A stretch of 64,000 bases of DNA from positions 12,195,764 through 12,259,763 of the forward strand of contig OZ024787.1 in the NCBI GenBank assembly GCA_964017065.1, written 5' to 3'. The position numbers and the translations under genes are program-made. Source of the DNA: Haliclona indistincta. Lineage: Eukaryota; Porifera; Demospongiae; Haplosclerida; Chalinidae. Under the pieces are notes generated by a model that had not been told where the DNA came from, searched no databases, and saw nothing but the letters and a program-made list of their open reading frames with translations. This document shows, in pieces, positions 53,401 to 64,000 of this stretch (position 1 is its first letter; each line of letters opens with the position of its first letter).

Positions 53401-56400
53401 GGTTTGGTAGTGATTCGTTCTCTCAGGACAGCGCTATGCTTGTCAAAGAAGAAGAAGAAGAAGAAGAAGAAGAAGAAGAAGAAGAAGAAGAAGAAGAAGA
53501 AGAAGAAGAAGAAGAAAGAAGAAGAAGAAGAAGAAGAAGAAGAAGAAGAAGAAGAAGAAGAAGAAGAAGAAAGAAGAAGAAGAAGAAGAAGAAGAAGAAG
53601 AAGAAGAAGAAGAAAAGAAGAAGAAGAAGAAGAAGAAGAAGAAGAAGAAGAAGAAGAAGAAGAAGAAGAAGAAGAAGAAGAAGAAGAAGAAGAAGAAGAA
53701 GAAGAAGAAGAAGAAGAAGAAGAAGAAGAAGAAAGAAGAAGAAGAAGAAGAAGAAGAAGAAGAAGAAGAAGAAGAAGAAGAAGAAGAAGAAGAAGAAGAA
53801 GAAGAAGAAGAAGAAGAAGAAGAAGAAGAAGAAGAAGAAGAAGAAGAAGAAGAAGAAGAAGAAGAAGAAGAAGAAGAAGAAGAAGAAGAAGAAGAAGAAG
53901 AAGAAGAAGAAGAAGAAGAAGAAGAAGAAGAAGAAGAAGAAGAAGAAGAAGAAGAAGAAGAAGAAGAAGAAGAAGAAGAAGAAGAAGAAGATGAACAATT
54001 CGCGTGGCGGCGATTTTAGTTTACCACTTTAGAAACGTCTGTCAGCTTCACCAAAGGTATTTCCAAGCTCAGAACAATCGCCTGATCAATCCTAGATGTC
54101 TAGAATCTCGAGAAACGCTATAACAGCGAAGATCTGCAAATGCTCTCTTTCTTGATTTTCGTCGTCAAACAAGCAGTCCCGGCGACTTTCATAGACGTCC
54201 TACAAGCGCTTACACTTCAGAGTCACTTAGAGATAGTTAGAATGCAGTATAGATGTATCATAATAGAGATATGTGCGAAACTCATTTTCACACATGAGTA
54301 GCCGCCATCTTAATTCGCGGTCATCCCTACATATCATTGCCTATCGGCAATGATAATATAGACCCTTCGCGAAATGACGTAATAATTTTACCGCGAGCGC
54401 GCGAAACTTGACTGGTTGGCAGAAGCTGCATCGTCAGTGCAATGGCTGCGAGCTGTTGCGCTGTAACCTGTTCCGTGATACTTGAAAGTAAGTGGCGTGA
54501 GTTCACACTAACGAGTAGCAGAGACGGGCGTGCATAAAAGCTGTTTCGAGAGCAAAGCGGTCCCGTCGGCCGTGTTTATTCACTGGACTACTGACTGGCC
54601 ATTTTAGCAGGATAGAAAGCAAATCGGATAGAGCATACACCTCGCAAGCAAGTCTTGTACGTTGCTTTGGCTAAACAAAGTCAGAAGAACCTGGTGAATT
54701 GATCGAGCTACAAGAAATGCAGTGATAGTGCGCCTCGCGAGTCTAGATCGATGTCACGCCTACTTGGTTACTCCCCTCTGAAACAGAGCAAGCAAAGAGC
54801 TTGTGGATAAACTTTACAGCAAACAGTGGCACTCCTGAGACCATTGGTAAGTCTAAACATCTGCGCAAGGTGGCTTTATGAGCTCCAGCAAAGCCTCACA
54901 AAGCATGCAAAGAAACGAACATAAATTTAGCTAATGTAACACTGTTTTGCGAGCTCAGGTCACAAAACAATCTTGTATGGACTTACTAGGTCTCAGGAGT
55001 GCCACTGTTTGCTGTAACGCTTATCCACAAGCTCTTTGCTTGCTCTGTTTCAGAGGGGAGTAACCAAGTAGGCGTGACATCGATCTAGACTCGCGAGGCG
55101 CACTATCACTGCATTTCTTGTAGCTCGATCAATTCACCAGGTTCTTCTGACTTTGTTTAGCCAAAGCAACGTACAAGACTTGCTTGCGAGGTGTAGGCTC
55201 TATCCGATTTGCTTTCTATCCTGCTAAAATGGCCAGTCAGTAGTCCAGTGAATATACACGGCCGACGGGACCGCTTTGCTCTCGAAACAGCTTTTATGCA
55301 CGCCCGTCTCTGCTACTCGTTAGTGTGAACTCACGCCACTTACTTTCAAGTATCACGGAACAGTTTACAGCGCAACAGCTCGCAGCCATTGCACTGACGA
55401 TGCACCAACCAGTCAAGTTTCGCGCGCTCGCGGTAAAATCATTACGTCATTTCGCGAAGGGTCTATAGCTAGCATTCTTTTTCCATCCAGAAATGTATTT
55501 TATCTTAATTATCAGCTATTTTGCTCAGTTACATTGTCAAATTCAAAATAAAGTAGACCTGCTGCTGCAGCTGTCAGCAGTTTTGTTTTATCAGCAGTTT
55601 TGTTTTGTCAGCAGTTTTGTTTTGTCAACAGTAGCTAGTTTTGTTAATTCAGCTTCATTCATGTCTGAATTCTTCTAGTTGATAAACTGTGAAGCACTGT
55701 GTATTATCTGCAGTGCATGTGTTTGTGTATGAGTGCAAGTGTTGATCATACATGCATGCACTAAGCTATATAGCCAAGTAAACTTCTCGTTGTCTGGAAG
55801 TTGTTTATTATAGTTAGTGTGTCATGTAGCTATTGGTACTGTTTTGATGCAGTCACTGACCTTTAAAGGATGCTGTGCTGATCAGTGTTGAAGAGGCTGG
55901 TGTTTCACTGATCATGGCCACTGCTGAAGGTTTGCTTGAAGTAGCTATGTAGAGTTGATAGTTACCTGTTATCACATTGCTCACAGCTTCTGACTCACCA
56001 GTAATCAAAAAAGCATCCTCAGTTAGAGTAGTGGTTGAAGTGATTTGAATAGTGGTGCCTGTAGCAATATAGTATTATTAAAACTAGTCTGTCATGCAAT
56101 GGTTAATACGTATACAATGTACAAGTTGATCATAAATGAAATATTTGTTGTGGATTGAGTGTCTATAGAAAGTATTAATGTTGCATGTAAATGAAAGTGC
56201 AATCAATATAATGTACATTGTAAGGCATGAGTTTACCTGTACTGATCTCTACAGTCACTAGTGGGTAGTCATATTGATTATCAAGATTATCAAGATTTAC
56301 AGTAGTAAGTGCACTGTCAAGCATGTCATTTTGAAAGTTCAGAGGACCATCACGTTCCTGATAGTACACAACTAATGCACTGTCTCGTGGTTGGTACACT

Positions 56401-57438
56401 CCCAGTATGTCTCCCTCCTGTAACTCCAGTGGTGTATTGAGGTTGTACTCAATAATATTATTGCTATCTGGTGTACTGGAGGAAAGTATACTAAAACTTG
56501 CTTTGGCGTAGTGGCTTCCGCCAGTATTCCGCCATATTTGCAGCTCAGGCAATGCATCACCATTGTCTGTTTCAGCTCCCACTATCCACTTGGTGATGGA
56601 GCCATTACAGGTGAAGGTGATGTCTGGAAAGAGACGTTGTTGTTGGTCTCTTCTTCTCACATTGTTGATATTGACATTCACTGCACCTTGCTTCAGAGCA
56701 GAACGACTGAGGAAATTACCAGTGCAGCTGGGTGAGTCTATGCATGTTACAGTGATGTTATAGTAATAAAGTATTTGCTTAATGCATACCTGATATAGGA
56801 GATAAGAGGATCCGCTCATTATCATGGAAAGCTGTGGAAAAAGATGAATTTGATATGGTGATTGATGTGGGATTATTTTCGACTCGATAAGTAGTTGATG
56901 TATTAGAATCATAGTACACTCTCACTACACTATCCTGTTCTCTTGGCTGGTACACTCCCAACACATCTCCACTCTGGAATGATATTATGGGAGTGGTCAG
57001 ATTATACTGGACCACTCCATCAGGACTAAAGTCTCCTTCAGTTAATCTGATTTTTTGACTGGCTTGTCTAGTGTAGGTACCACTGTTAAAACTCCATATC
57101 TGTATCTCAGGATATTGGTCTCTTCCCAAACTGGTTCTGATAGCTCCCACTAAAAGAAGACCAGTCATGTTCCCACTGCAGCTGAAGCCCTCATAAGGAA
57201 TCAATCTAAACTCATTATCCAGACCACCTCCAGTGCCTTCACCCGCATCGCCTCCAGGAATCTTCTCTACTCTTCTCTTGAGTAGTTCTAGCTCCATAAA
57301 CCCTCTAGTACAGCCATGAACTGCATTGTACATGACGCCAGTGTTCAATAATCTAGTCATAAATGTAATCCAAGCCTCACCTTTGCTGCACACAGTAAGA
57401 ACACTCATAAACAATACTACAAGACAGCGTAGCTTCAT
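50427..57438 (-). CDS. R2: kinase-less single-pass receptor, Tyr-rich tail
   Basis: Nine exons give one 719-aa frame: 57381-57438, 56790-57320, 56237-56737, 55861-56058, 51535-51838, 51348-51479, 51119-51250, 50704-50826, 50427-50607. It has an MKLRC signal peptide, modules A and B, a Thr/Ser stalk, a membrane helix (about 455-483) and a tail of about 235 residues. The tail repeats the pattern QxQLQQNxCYA over three homologous exons, with N-x-x-Y at HNQCY, QNEAY, QNVCY and QNDCY. The last exon reads further than in R5 and R6 because of small indels. The acceptor used by RTK copies for the membrane exon is absent here; an in-frame AG 16 bp downstream replaces it. Intron 4 is 4 kb and holds FB2 and a 1.1-kb palindrome. 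A role as docking or decoy receptor is inference. Confidence 0.82.
52169..52438. repeat. Minisatellite of about 60 bp units in the FB2 loop
   Basis: Five copies of ATCGGACTGCGTCCTCC begin near 52181, 52241, 52301, 52363 and 52422, separated by similar AC- and T-rich text. Unit length is 60-62 bp. It is confined to the loop between the FB2 arms. Confidence 0.85.
53446..53990. repeat. (GAA)n microsatellite of about 545 bp
   Basis: It is nearly pure GAA with a few one-base phase slips. Long Glu, Lys, Arg, Phe and Leu frames across it are artefacts. GAA/TTC tracts this long can form triplex DNA. The length in the assembly may be unreliable. Confidence 0.95.
54358..55467. repeat. 1.1-kb inverted repeat in R2 intron 4
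   Basis: Arms of about 480 bp (54358-54842 and 54990-55467) are near-perfect inverses around a spacer of about 150 bp. The ends are TATAGACCCTTCGCGAAATG and its inverse. The arms are GC-richer than the host and contain TGACGTAAT and CGCGCG motifs. No coding frame is seen. It looks like a long-inverted-repeat MITE; the flanking TA may be its target duplication. Confidence 0.8.
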
Positions 57439-57529
57439 TGTAGCTACGTAGGTACTGCGATTGAACTACGTGAAACATTCCTCAGTTCGTGTATCACGCG
57501 CGTGGACTTCGAGCGGGTTTCTGACGTCA
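57439..57529 (-). promoter_or_regulatory. R2 proximal promoter with CRE
   Basis: The conserved block ends in a full CRE octamer TGACGTCA at 57522-57529, where a 1.3-kb element is inserted. The block continues at 58835 with TGACGTAA. Confidence 0.5.
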
Positions 57530-58834
57530 GAGTCTATAATACGTGTACTGTACTAGTACATTTATAAAATACTGGGGGCGAGCCTGAGCTGATTTATGTC
57601 CTGCACATGCAATTCAAGAACAATCCATTTTCTACATAATGCACAACAGTAAGCCCTCTGCTCTTGTATTCTCGTTGTCGCTCCAGTCCTAGAGCTCTGT
57701 GATCAGGTGACTCTGCTGCTCGTTGCCGCTTCCTGGCAGTACTCTTACCTTGAAGAGTCGATCCAGGCGTCTCCAATGCGAGCTCCAATGCGCTGTCTTG
57801 TATCATAGATACAATATACTCACAGGGATTAGCAACGGACAGGAATTTCAACTACATCCGTGTTACGGGTTAAATTTCCAACGTGTTAGAGCACAGCGTG
57901 CGAAGGGTAGTGCCCGCCAAATATCATGGCTTGACAAATCGCGTGTGTTGATAGGACTGCTGTAGCGCGAGAACAGGAAATTGTCAGTACAACGAAGGAT
58001 TCAAAGCACGACAAAACCGATGTTAAAAGCAAGATCTTCTTTCAGCACAGTTATTCTCATAGAACAGCCTTTCTTCTCGAGGATAAACTGAAAACAAGAT
58101 CAGCCAGAGTGTATCTATTGTCAGAAGAGGTACAGAAAAACCCGTACCGTACGGCTGAACGGCTCAGCTTGTCTAGTGCGCTAGCGCTACACTGTGTGAG
58201 ATCGAGAATAGAAACTGCGCTATTCTCACGAGGACATGTACGAACTAACATGTTATCAGCAAAGAATGGACCGAAGCACAGCTAAAAACTAGTAACAGGT
58301 ACAGAACCACTTTTCAGCAAAGTAAACAAGCTGCTTGTCAGCGTTTTACAACGCTTTTAGGGCAACCAACAACCACTTCGCCGGTTAGCGATCAAAACGA
58401 AACAGTACTCAAGTCGCCTTTACTATCAAAGTGTAGACAGAACGTTCTAGTCAATCACCAGAGCTCGACAACATGCCGAGCCAGTGACTCTTCTTAGCAC
58501 GGTCGTCAAGAGCTAGCTTAGCAACGAGCTCGTTGCAAGGCAACGGTTAATATTTAACCCGTAACGAGGATGTAAATCAGCTCGTAATACAAAATGTATT
58601 GGCGTTGCTAATCCCTGTTGATATACTGTATCTATGCTTGTATCGCGCCACGTGAGGATTACATCATGGGGCGCGGTCAATGTGTACGCGCACGTGACTT
58701 CTCGGGAACATAGGGAGGACAAACGCACCACGCGGCCAGATACATACATACATATATACAAACATTCCCAGCGACGTGGGACGCACATCACCATCAATGT
58801 GGGGCTCGCTCAGGCTCGCCCCAATTATCTAAGG
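57530..58834. mobile_element. TIR element inserted at the R2 CRE
   Basis: GGGGGCGAGCCTGAGC near the left end is inverted near the right end as GCTCAGGCTCGCCCC. Sub-terminal inverted copies of GGGATTAGCAACG occur near 57830 and 58610. The flanks are TGACGTCA and TGACGTAA, consistent with an 8-bp target duplication with one mismatch, which would fit a hAT-type element. No transposase is recognised; minus-strand frames inside (about 57594-57851) are of unknown nature. Confidence 0.6.
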
Positions 58835-59090
58835 TGACGTAATGTTGACCCCCATTGCGTGACTCGATCACGGCAAAACAACATTGCACGCCATCGATGC
58901 TTTAAAGGCTACATTCAGCTCACAAAAAAATTTACATACTAGGAATTAATTTTATTGTACACTTTAATAATATTTTTACCCATGATTTTAGTAACATTAA
59001 CACTGTAACACAAATCTAGACTACATTCCAACACCGCTATGGTGCGTATAATGGAATAAAGTTTGGTCATTTTCTCAGAATAATAGGCAT
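58835..59090 (-). promoter_or_regulatory. Displaced distal part of the R2 upstream block
   Basis: TGACGTAA (58835-58842) and GCGTGACTCGATC are followed by the AT-rich and ACATTCCAACACCGCTATGG blocks found upstream of the other receptors. It has been moved about 1.3 kb from the gene by the insertion. Confidence 0.45.
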
Positions 59091-59276
59091 TAAAGTATAT
59101 GCGTGGGCGGAATCAAAGGCACCGCGCTTCCTGTAAATCACGTATTTCGTGAACCCAGCCCACCGTACAACATCGCGTTCATATTGAACGTGCTTTAATT
59201 CCCATAAAGCACGGGCCAAGCGACTAAAGGAATTCACTCGGTTATAGCGTTCCAGCCAGCCGCGGCATATACTTTA
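59091..59276. repeat. Short MITE
   Basis: TAAAGTATATGC at 59091 is inverted as GCATATACTTTA ending 59276. It contains GTAAATCACGTATTTCGTG, a small hairpin. It is noncoding. A separate strong hairpin with 23-bp arms follows at 59298-59358 (GTGCTCTACGTGATTTATGG stem). Confidence 0.55.
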
Positions 59277-59379
59277 AACCACTTAATATAGTAAGTCGTG
59301 CTCTACGTGATTTATGGCACTCGGGCTGTGGTCTCGTGCCATAAATCACGTAGAGCACTCCTTACCTACATTAAGTAAT

Positions 59380-59680
59380 ACATAATTGCGCAAATTTTAA
59401 ACAGAAAGAATGTAAATCAGATCAGATGGATCGAGAGAACCATGCAAAGACTAAATAATTTTACTGGACCAAAGAGTGAGTAGATTGATACGCACGTAGG
59501 ATACATTACAGAGAAGGTACAACTCTGCTACTGGTAAATACATGGTAACTGTTGATCAGTAGATCAGCTGCCTATACTTTCTGACAATACATGTCAGGGG
59601 AGTAAGGCTAAGTGCAGTTAATGAAATACAATAGAATAATTATTATACAACATAATGACATGAACTAAAATCAATGAAGC
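59380..59680. other. AT-rich DNA, nothing recognised
   Basis: No frame, repeat or conserved receptor block could be supported in this stretch. Confidence 0.3.
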
Positions 59681-59880
59681 AATTTAAGCAATTCTTTCTG
59701 TTTAAAATTTACTCATCTAGTTCCGAATCTTTTCGTCCTTTGGAAGCTGTATAGCAAACATTCTGTTGTAACAATATTTCAGTGATCAATATCAGTTGAG
59801 ATCTCTGGCACTAGAGTAGGAGGATTGTTGGCTCCATTGCAGTCATTAGCATAGATGCCGAAAAAATTCAACAGTTGTCA
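59681..59880 (-). pseudogene. Relict cassette exon of a kinase-less receptor
   Basis: The minus strand resembles the third cassette exon of R2, R5, R6 and R8 (compare 50704-50826): the stretch around GCAAACATTCTGTTGTAAC, a CACTAGAGTA core and CCATTGCAGTCATTAGCAT align. The frame is broken and the NDCY codons are changed. It lies 3' of an RTK gene, where no such exon is otherwise found. Confidence 0.4.
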
Positions 59881-60467
59881 CTGCTTACTCTAATTATGAT
59901 AGACAAGGAAGTGATGTATATATACATGCCAGAGAGTAGCATTTTTGAGAGAAAAATTAGCATGCTGGAGTAGTTAATATTGATTTCCTTGTCAAGCTGG
60001 GTCTTTCCACTGTGCACTTCCATGCACACATTGCAGATTTCTGCCAAGCAATCTGAAGCTACAGTAATTTATCATTGAACAGCTCAGCTTATGCAGGCTA
60101 TGAATACTTACTACTATGCATTTCATGCCCTGATTTTAGATAGTTTTTAAACATACGTACAGTCTTTGTACCGTACGTACATGAACAGTGCCTAAACATT
60201 AATTTTTTACTATTACAGCATTTTAATGTGCCTTAAAATTGCATGTGCATGTATTTCATCTTATTATTTATTGATTGTAATCAACAAGTTTCATGTGAAC
60301 ACAGAATTGAATCAAACTACATAGTATGTACAATGAAAAATAGGAATACGTCAAATTAATATCCATGATTCATTACATGCAAAGCTAATAATTATTACAT
60401 TTTTTATTGGAAGATAATTATGCATTTTGTGAAAAAAAGCGCTTAAACATGTACTGTAACAGTGCAG
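59881..60467. other. AT-rich DNA 3' of R1
   Basis: No coding frame is seen. The part next to 60467 is presumably the R1 3' UTR. It is diverged from the 3' flanks of R3, R4 and R7. Confidence 0.3.
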
Positions 60468-61108
<641 letters not shown>

Positions 61109-61242
61109 CTGTATAAAATAATTTTCTTGTATTAGGGAGACACGGTAGTGTCTCCCTATGTAGGGATGAACGAGAAAACAAGATGGCGGCTACATACAAT
61201 GTATTAGCGTTCAAGCGCTGATATTTCGCCTGGTGTTGAATT

Positions 61243-61478
61243 GAAGGGCTCCGGTAAAAAACGGCACTAAAACGTTTTTCACCAATCTTCAGTTTATATG
61301 CATTAGCAGACTGCATCAATGCTTGAAGAACCCCTAGTACAATTAATAGTGTTCACCGATCAGCGCTTTGTCACATACGCATAGAATTGCATCGGCACGG
61401 TGACAATCCGAACTTCCAGCTTCGTTTTCTCGCAATATACGGAAAACGTTTAATTGCCGTTTTTCACCGGAGCCCTTC
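61243..61478. mobile_element. 236-bp MITE nested in FB1-h
   Basis: The ends GAAGGGCTCCGGTAAAAAAC and their inverse (with one difference) are flanked by AATT (61239-61242 and 61479-61482). Other FB1 copies show one AATT at this site. No coding capacity. Confidence 0.78.
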
Positions 61479-61561
61479 AATTTTAGACGTCTTTAGACAC
61501 TTAGATCTGCTCTCTGGCGTTGCCCCATCTTACAGTAGCAAGGAGATTGCTCGAAATTGTT

Positions 61562-63505
61562 CATCACCAGAAAAGGAGGACATGACGCGGAATTCAGTTC
61601 ACGCGTGTTTTACTAATAATTGCACTGCGTATCACGATAAAGCACTGACGAGCGCGGGATTTCCATAGTAACAAGAAATGGCGGCGAGCACGAGGACTAC
61701 AGCTAGCCAGAACTACTCTTCTCCTGAGGCAGCTGACGGATTATAAGGCGGTCTGAGCAGCTAATCTATACCCAGGACCACCGTCAGCTCCGTCGCCTAT
61801 ACATCAGAGCTTGGTTTCAGTACTGTAGCGGGTGGTACGACCGTATGAAACCGAGCGACTGTTCCAAACAAGAATATGGAAGGTTAGCACGGTAGTACAC
61901 ACTATAGCACCCACGAAATTTAGCCTACGGTACAGGTATGGGCTTCAGATACTCATGTATAGCTGCAGCAATGCTGCTAGTAGTGATGTGTGATAATTAT
62001 AAAGTCTATGGTGTCTTTTGGCAGAGCAATTGTTGTTGCATCTCGTCCCGGGAGGGCTATTGTAAAGAGGAGTCCTGCTGGATAGTGGATAGAGAGTCCT
62101 GCTGGATAGAGACATCACTCATTCTGCTAAACAGTATGTTTAATAAGATTCTCATAAACAGTGTGTGTGACTGGTGTTTTCCCCCTCACAGATCTGTCGC
62201 CTGTTTGTATTGTCTTATCTTATTGTACTGTTTTAAACTGTTCAATCATACTTGACTATCACTGCATAGATAGAACAATACTAGCATGTTTTCAAGTCTT
62301 TTCAAGAGCAAAAGTTTAGAGAGTTCAATCGTAGTCGTCTCTGGATGCATTTCTTGAACTTAAAGCCTTGCCGAGAGAAAAAGGTAAAATCAACATTGCT
62401 ACTGGATGATCAAGAGGTCATTTACTTTGCTACTTGTGTCCAGACAAGGGCTTACACTTGGTTTGAGACTGTTGCGAGAAACAAAGAAAGAGAGAGAGGT
62501 GTGGTCAACAATGTATGCAGCCAGCTATTGAGTCAGCAGCTTGGTGCTCTGTCTGAAGCACAAGCCAACACTATTCCTTTATACACACCAATACTAGTAA
62601 ACTTGCCCTTTATACAGTATGCTCTCTGTAAGCTCCAATCGCTCGCAAAAGACGGTCGCGTGTCAATGCCATAGCTATCATTCGGTGGTACAGATAGAGT
62701 ACGGTATGCCAGAAGCTCCAGGTAGCTGGTATAGCTTTGCAATGATGCCGTCTATATTGGTTCACAGTCGGGCACAAGAAGACGTTGCTCTCCATCGCTC
62801 CAGTGTCCTGCTGAAATAGCACGCGATGTTGACAGAGACGCCAGCGGGACGATCTCGGTAGGCATGAGGCGGCGACACTGATCGGCAAGCCCCGCGGTGA
62901 CTTCTAGAATCCATCTCGTCGTCAACAAAGGGCTTATGAGCACCTAGAGAGACACCATAGACAGTGTTAGCCATTGCGTAAATTTGAATTTGAACTTACA
63001 AAAGCAGCTGTTGATACTGTTTGTACAACGAGGAAGAACTTGAAGATAACCCAACTTTACCCCCAAAAGGGAACGTGTTCCCATGTCCCAGTATAAATTT
63101 CGACCATACCATTCGATACCTAAAAAGGCACTCTATCAAACCTGGGGCCGGCAAATAGAAAAAGTTTAAAGCTTTTCAAGCGACAGTCGTTCAAAATTTT
63201 AAAAAAACCATGTTTTTAGACCTCGCCAATACAATTGCAATTGAGCGACGGTCGCGACTTTCAACCCCGTTTTGGAACGCTTTCTCGCTGCCTTTCTGCA
63301 GCACTTTTTATACCAATCAGTAGCCAATGAGCTGAAGTTTGCTCTCTGGGGTAGGCAAATATAAATTTGTGTTCACGTCAGCCAGGATGACTGCTAGAAG
63401 TTCATCTCCCAATAGAACTAATACATTAACTAAGGGAAGTATACGGACACAAGTTAATTTAGTATACGGAAATTGTAACAGGATGTCGTTATTAGCTGGT
63501 AATGT
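61562..63505. mobile_element. Unclassified 1.9-kb insert in FB1-h
   Basis: FB1 sequence breaks at AATTGTT and resumes exactly at ACTAAAGTG, so this is an insertion. The ends CATCACCAG and (inverted) CATTACCAG are weak terminal repeats. A plus-strand frame at 62345-62674 (about 109 codons) and minus-strand frames at 62610-62974 look partly protein-like, but no domain is recognised. No clear target duplication was found. Confidence 0.5.
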
Positions 63506-64000
63506 ACTAAAGTGACGAACCTGGAAACGGTGAAAATCGAGTTTCGTCATCTTCGTTTTCTTCTTTCTTTCTTTCTTTCTTTCTTTCTTCTTTCTTTCTT
63601 CAACTCGCCTAGCGCCTTTACGCGAGCAGTGCCGAGACCAAAACATCCACGAACAGTCGTGAAATTCTCCTGGCATGTGCCTTTTGAGCTTTGTTTTTAG
63701 CGTAACGGTGATCTAAGTTCCGCGATTTCTCGATCGTGATCCATTGTCAGCTTAGTGTTAGACGCCATTATTGTGATTGCGCAATACGCACGTGACCAAG
63801 CAATGGGTAGCGCACGTGACCAAGCAGCTAAAGTATCGCTGCGCCGTGTGGATCACTATCACGGAGAACACACACCCGGCATTTGTCTGGAGTCTTCGAA
63901 GAACGGTAAGCTCGTGTAGGATCGCCATTCTGCACTTGCCAGATAATTATAAACGCCATATAGGTCTACAAACAAGTGTGGGCGGGGCTCGTATGCACTG

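Larger units (their letters stand above)
51977..54357 (+). mobile_element. FB2, relative of FB1 with huge GAA tract
   Basis: The head is a foldback with arms of about 130 bp (51977-52107 and 52441-52570) whose loop-proximal end is CCCTACATCAGCGGCTTG, nearly the FB1 motif. A minisatellite fills the loop. A middle section of about 850 bp is followed by (GAA)n. The tail has AGCCGCCATCTTAA, TCATCCCTACAT and a hairpin (ATCATTGCC / GGCAATGAT) ending TAATA. The order of parts is the same as FB1 although most of the sequence differs. Confidence 0.72.
61132..64000 (-). mobile_element. FB1-h, FB1 element in R1, interrupted twice, runs off the window
   Basis: The hairpin tail TTAGGGAGACAC begins at 61132. 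FB1 sequence is interrupted by a MITE (61243-61478) and by a 1.9-kb insert (61562-63505), then continues to the window end with the CTTT tract (about 63561-63601), ATTGCGCAAT, two CACGTG sites and GTGGGCGGGGCTCG. The head lies to the right of the window. Confidence 0.82.

Noticed and set aside
53275..54032. Long Glu, Lys, Arg, Phe and Leu homopolymer frames
   Set aside because: They are translations of the GAA microsatellite in each frame and not proteins.
61938..62255. Cys/Trp-rich frame in the 61562-63505 insert as a secreted peptide
   Set aside because: Only a hydrophobic start and scattered Cys are seen; there is no family match and the frame is short.

Overview
The window is eukaryotic and most likely from a demosponge of the Amphimedon type. 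Coding exons are split by short GT-AG introns (about 60 bp up to 1 kb or more), intergenic spaces are only 0.5-1 kb, the host DNA is AT-rich, and almost every host gene belongs to one tandem family of receptor tyrosine kinases (RTKs), a class known to be expanded in sponges. The organism is inferred from gene style; no species marker is present.

All host genes lie on the minus strand. I call them R1-R8 from right to left, which is the direction of transcription. R1 (60468-61108) is the 3' end of an RTK cut by the window's repeat-filled right end. R2 (50427-57438) is a kinase-less receptor. R3 (42525-49828) and R4 (37286-41472) are RTKs. R5 (31488-35000) is a kinase-less receptor without a first exon. 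R6 (14815-29371) is a kinase-less receptor split by transposons. R7 (8430-12654) is an RTK and R8 (2921-7815) a kinase-less receptor. I rebuilt exon chains by hand. R2, R3, R4, R7 and R8 each give one uninterrupted frame (719, 950, 884, 915 and 694 aa), with every exon phase agreeing. All full copies share an ectodomain of two homologous modules of about 165-190 aa, a Ser/Thr stalk and one membrane helix. The RTK type then has a Tyr-rich juxtamembrane region and an Eph-like tyrosine kinase domain. The kinase-less type instead has three homologous 132-bp exons, each a 44-aa cassette rich in Gln and N-x-x-Y motifs. The working idea, which is inference, is a family of kinase receptors and docking or decoy receptors that share ligands.

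The array is heavily invaded by mobile DNA. Eight copies of a foldback-plus-microsatellite element (FB1) and one relative (FB2) sit in introns and flanks. They insert between A and T without an evident target duplication and end in a hairpin, which suggests non-autonomous Helitron/Helentron-type elements. R6 carries a hAT transposon (14976-22014) that itself contains a young, intact Ty3/Gypsy element (15621-20034) and a 1.3-kb palindrome. A second, 3'-truncated Ty3/Gypsy element (22914-27086) lies inside an R6 coding exon. Other inserts are Mutator-like MITEs with 9-11 bp target duplications (one with a small Cys-rich ORF), a LINE reverse transcriptase fragment (385-1440), a 1.1-kb palindrome (54358-55467) and long CTTT and GAA microsatellites that lie inside the FB elements.

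The 5' flanks of the receptor genes share a conserved block with a CRE-like TGACGTAA/TGACGTCA site. No tRNA, rRNA or CRISPR array was seen.
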